Assembly (NCBI GenBank): GCA_007136375.1
Contig: SLHB01000255.1
Span: 1 to 8,106, forward strand
DNA length: 8,106 bases
DNA from: Candidatus Hydrogenedentota bacterium
GTDB lineage: Bacteria; Hydrogenedentota; Hydrogenedentia; Hydrogenedentales; SLHB01
Direction: 5' to 3'
Under the pieces are notes generated by a model that made no database searches, was not told the DNA's origin, and saw only the letters and a list, made by a program, of their open reading frames with translations. Positions 5,366 to 8,106 of the stretch are shown here, piece after piece. The position numbers and the translations under genes are program-made. How positions within the stretch are numbered: position 1 is the stretch's first letter; each line of letters opens with the position of its first letter.

Positions 5366-6469
5366 ATGAGCCTCTACATCGCGATTTACGCTTACCTCCT
5401 CCTGTTGGCTTTGGCCTGTTCCTTCTGTTTGACCATCGTCGCGCGCCGCTGCGCGCTCCGGTGGGGCGTTTTGGATCAGCCCGGCGAACGGAAGATGCAT
5501 CACGCGCCCATTCCCGTCATGGGCGGCGCCGCCATTTTCGGCGCCTTCGCCCTCGTGGCGGGTCTCAACGCCGCGCTCCTTGTCCTCCTGCCTCTGGAAG
5601 AATGGGGGCTTGGATGGCTCAGCCGCGAGATCCTGGCCTTCTTGCAGCCAGACGCCGGCCTCAAGCTCGCTGGCCTCATCACCGGCGCCGTCATCATCAC
5701 GGGCTTGGGCGCCGTTGACGACATATGGATGTTGGGCCCATGGACGAAGCTCGCCGGCCAGGTGGCCGCCGCGTCCATTCTTGTGGCCTGCGGCATGCAG
5801 GTCAATCTCTTCATCCCGTACCCCGCCGTGACCGCGCTGATAACCGTGCTCTGGGTGGTCACGATGGTCAACGCCATGAACTTCCTCGACAACATGGACG
5901 GGCTGGCGGGCGGCGTCTCGGTCATCGCGGCGCTCTCCTTCTTTCTGTGCGTCGCCCCCCAGGGCGATCTGTTTCTCAGCGTGTTGCTGATGATCTTCGC
6001 CGGCGCCGCGGCGGGGTTCCTGTGGCACAACCTGCATCCCGCGCGCATTTTCATGGGTGACACGGGCTCCATGTTCTGCGGATACTTCCTGGCCACGGCG
6101 CCGATCCTCGCCACGTTTTACACGCCGGGCAGTCCCTCGCGGGTGGCCGTCGCCGCGCCCCTTCTTGCACTGAGCGTGCCGATCTTTGATATTGTGAGCG
6201 TCGTGTACATACGTTGGCGAAATGGCGAGTCCATCATGAAAGGCGACAAGCGCCACTTTTCCCACCGCCTAGTCGAGTTGGGAATGAGCCCCCGGCAAGC
6301 CGTGGAGTTCATCTTTCTCGTGGCGGCCATATGCGGCCTCGGCGCGGCCTTGCTGCCCCAGATTGCGGTGAGCGGCACGCTCATCATCCTCGCGCAAACC
6401 ACGGGAATCTTCTTGTTGATTGTACTCCTGATGAACGCGAACAACCGGAGCGCGGACCCGAATCCATGA
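5366..6469 (+). CDS. WecA/TagO-type polyprenyl-phosphate sugar-1-phosphate transferase
   Basis: Members of this integral membrane family (glycosyltransferase 4 / MraY-WecA superfamily) transfer GlcNAc-1-phosphate or a related sugar phosphate from a UDP-sugar to undecaprenyl phosphate, the first step of O-antigen, enterobacterial common antigen, teichoic acid or capsule synthesis. The 367 residues form about ten to eleven membrane segments. Landmarks in order: DQPGERKMHHAPIPVMGG (37-54), the Asp pair GAVDD (D118, D119) with downstream K128, NAMNFLDNMDGLAGG (169-183), FMGDTGS (229-235), PIFDIVSV, and a cytoplasmic loop GDKRHFSHRL (293-302). The last replaces the usual HxHH with HFSH, and FLDN replaces FxDG; both are tolerated in parts of the family. 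This pattern fits WecA/TagO better than MraY. ATG 5366 is directly preceded by an in-frame stop and no Shine-Dalgarno, suggesting coupling to the mini-ORF. The stop overlaps the next start as ATGA. Confidence 0.92.
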   Translation: MSLYIAIYAYLLLLALACSFCLTIVARRCALRWGVLDQPGERKMHHAPIPVMGGAAIFGAFALVAGLNAALLVLLPLEEWGLGWLSREILAFLQPDAGLKLAGLITGAVIITGLGAVDDIWMLGPWTKLAGQVAAASILVACGMQVNLFIPYPAVTALITVLWVVTMVNAMNFLDNMDGLAGGVSVIAALSFFLCVAPQGDLFLSVLLMIFAGAAAGFLWHNLHPARIFMGDTGSMFCGYFLATAPILATFYTPGSPSRVAVAAPLLALSVPIFDIVSVVYIRWRNGESIMKGDKRHFSHRLVELGMSPRQAVEFIFLVAAICGLGAALLPQIAVSGTLIILAQTTGIFLLIVLLMNANNRSADPNP

Positions 6470-8106
6470 GCGGGGGCAAAGGGAAAAAGAAGAAGCGCAA
6501 GGGCGGACAATCCCCCCGGCCGCGGGCCGTTCATGAGGGCCAAGCGGCTACGGCCGCCGAAACGGAGGGGGGGCTGGAGGCGCCCGCCCGGCGCGCCGGA
6601 TCCCGTCCGGCGGAGGAGGAGGGCGCGGGCGAACTGTCGCTCGGGCGGCGCGTGCTTCGCGAACCCCTCGCGCTGGGCCTCGCCGCCGTCGCCGTGGCGC
6701 GGCCCTGGCTCGACGGCATCGTGCACCCCCTCTACAACATCTATTTCTTCTGGGGCGTCGCCGTCCTGTTCATGGCCTGGGCCGTCCACGTCGTGTTCAA
6801 GGGCGGCCGGCTCGGCCATGGCTGGCCCATGGCGCTGTTGGCGGGATTCCTCATCGTGGCGCTCGCGGGCGCGTCCCAGAGCATCCAACTCGACAACACC
6901 TACCGGAATCTCCTGTACTGGGCGGGTTATTTCTTCCTCTTCGCCGTCGCGGCCCACGCGCTCAGGACGCGGCTGGCCGTGGGCATCGTTCTCGGCGCGT
7001 TCTTGGCCGTCTCGTTGGCGGAGGTCGTCTGGGCGGTCGTGCATTTCCACTACGTTTTGCCCTTCACCCGGTGGCAAGTGGCGAACAACCCCCAGATGAT
7101 GGCCCAGTTTTTCGATGGGTCGGCCGAAATGAATGCCGAACTGACGCACCGGCTGAGCGTGAACCGGGCCTTCGGCTCGTTGCTATTCCCCAACGCCCTC
7201 GGCGCCTTTCTCGTCCTCGGCATTCCCCTCGCCCTTGGCGCGGCGGTCTACAGTTGGCGGCGCTGCCGGGAGATCACGCCCGAGCCCGCCGGACGTGAAG
7301 GCGCGGCGCCCATGGGATTGCAGCCGTCCAGCGCCGCGGACGGGCCTCCCCGGAGCGGCGGCATCGATCCCCGCCTGTTCATCTCCCTGGTCGCGGGCCT
7401 GATAACCTGGCTCGCCGTGTTCTCCGTCGCCTACTTCATCACGGCCTTCGTGCGGTCCATCGACGTCTCCGGCGCCTCCTGGGCGCAAAGCCCCGTGTTG
7501 AGCGTGGCGGCCGTGTGGATTGCGCCCGTGGCCGCGGGCCTCGTTCCCTTGGTGCTCATCCGCATGCGGGGCGTCCAGGCCGCCATGGCCTTGCTTCGGG
7601 CCTGGGTCCTGCCCCTGCTGGCGGCGCTCCAACTCTACACCCTGTATCTGACCTATTCCCGGGGGGCCATGCTCGGCCTCGCCGCCGCGCTGGCCCTGGG
7701 CGCGGCTTTGCTGTGGTGGGCCCGCTGGGGCGTTTCGTTGGGTCCCCTCGCCCGGCGGACGGCGCCGGCGGCCACGGTGTTGCTCCTCGCGTGCGCGGGC
7801 CTCGCAACGCTGATGGGCGCCGCGGCTCCCAGCCCCGGCGAGCCCGGCGCGCCGCCTGGCCCGCCCCAGGCCCAGCAACAAGCTCCGGGCGGGGGTCAGG
7901 ACGTGAGCGTCGAAGGGCTCGGGTTGACCATGAGCGATCTGGCGAGCCCGGCCACTTTGGAGCTGCGTTTCTCCTATTGGCGCACGGGCTGGCTCATGGC
8001 GCGGGACAACCTCTGGACCGGCGTGGGGTTGGGCAATTTCGCCGTGGCCTATCCGAACTACCAATACCTCGGCGCCGGCGATGTGCGCATGGCCCACAAC
8101 GACTAC
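6466..8106 (+). CDS. O-antigen ligase/polymerase-family membrane protein (3' end outside window)
   Basis: Wzy_C/WaaL-family proteins join or polymerise undecaprenyl-linked glycans on the periplasmic face of the inner membrane. The frame is open for 547 codons to the window edge. Residues 1-14 are strongly basic (KGKKKKRKGG), then a polar, probably disordered stretch runs to about 60. Many hydrophobic segments follow from about 67, including 93-110, 121-136, 150-165, 171-193, 236-262, 304-328, 343-366 and 378-395. TYSRGAMLGLAAAL (396-409) is the typical family segment. After it comes the large periplasmic loop with a P/G/Q-rich insert (about 454-479), RFSYWRTGW (501-509), DNLWTGVGLGNF (514-525) and HNDY (544-547), the conserved His block, where the window ends. 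Ligase and polymerase cannot be separated by sequence alone. The start overlaps the WecA-like stop (ATGA), indicating coupling. Confidence 0.88.
   Translation, partial: MSGGKGKKKKRKGGQSPRPRAVHEGQAATAAETEGGLEAPARRAGSRPAEEEGAGELSLGRRVLREPLALGLAAVAVARPWLDGIVHPLYNIYFFWGVAVLFMAWAVHVVFKGGRLGHGWPMALLAGFLIVALAGASQSIQLDNTYRNLLYWAGYFFLFAVAAHALRTRLAVGIVLGAFLAVSLAEVVWAVVHFHYVLPFTRWQVANNPQMMAQFFDGSAEMNAELTHRLSVNRAFGSLLFPNALGAFLVLGIPLALGAAVYSWRRCREITPEPAGREGAAPMGLQPSSAADGPPRSGGIDPRLFISLVAGLITWLAVFSVAYFITAFVRSIDVSGASWAQSPVLSVAAVWIAPVAAGLVPLVLIRMRGVQAAMALLRAWVLPLLAALQLYTLYLTYSRGAMLGLAAALALGAALLWWARWGVSLGPLARRTAPAATVLLLACAGLATLMGAAAPSPGEPGAPPGPPQAQQQAPGGGQDVSVEGLGLTMSDLASPATLELRFSYWRTGWLMARDNLWTGVGLGNFAVAYPNYQYLGAGDVRMAHNDY

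Noticed and set aside
5357..8097. Three long minus-strand open frames (5357-6265, 6118-7149, 7183-8097)
   Set aside because: They lie opposite two clear membrane-protein genes. Their products are His/Arg/Gly-rich and hydrophilic, typical mirror frames of hydrophobic GC-rich genes.
1..8106. tRNA, rRNA, CRISPR array, insertion sequence or attachment site
   Set aside because: No regularly spaced repeats, transposase motifs, terminal inverted repeats or tRNA-like folds were recognised by eye.

Overview
This window looks like chromosomal DNA of a GC-rich, diderm (outer-membrane), flagellated bacterium. The main argument is FlgI, the P-ring protein, which is only useful in cells with a peptidoglycan layer under an outer membrane. 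The organism cannot be named from this sequence. The HFSH and LDNMDG variants in the WecA-like enzyme, and the separation of flgK from flgL, would fit a non-proteobacterial lineage such as a planctomycete-like or candidate-phylum bacterium, but that is only an impression.

Layout. (1) Bases 2-2878, plus strand: the distal part of a tightly packed flagellar operon, flgI (5' end cut by the window) - flgJ (rod-binding domain only) - flgN - flgL. Gaps are 2-11 nt. flgK, which usually sits between flgN and flgL, is absent. (2) Bases 2961-3980, minus strand: an HD-GYP protein with all recognisable catalytic motifs, predicted to degrade cyclic di-GMP, convergent with flgL. (3) Bases 3981-4228: a divergent intergenic region with a good sigma70-like promoter on each strand and a 16-nt near-palindrome on the predicted transcription start of the HD-GYP gene. 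(4) Bases 4229-8106, plus strand: an envelope or exopolysaccharide operon, namely a GT4 glycosyltransferase, a WecA/TagO-type polyprenyl-phosphate sugar-1-phosphate transferase, and a long O-antigen ligase/polymerase-family membrane protein cut by the window end. The last gene is open for 547 codons with no stop in view.

How the parts could work together (inference): the flagellar genes build the P ring, rod and hook-filament junction. The carbohydrate genes start, extend and polymerise or ligate a lipid-linked glycan. The HD-GYP gene lies between the motility and surface-glycan blocks and shares its promoter region with the glycan operon, which suits a c-di-GMP-linked switch between motile and sessile states.

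I see no mobile element, CRISPR array, tRNA or rRNA. I found no clearly new system. The best leads are the missing flgK, the dyad overlapping the HD-GYP start site, and a five-codon mini-ORF whose stop abuts the WecA-like start codon.
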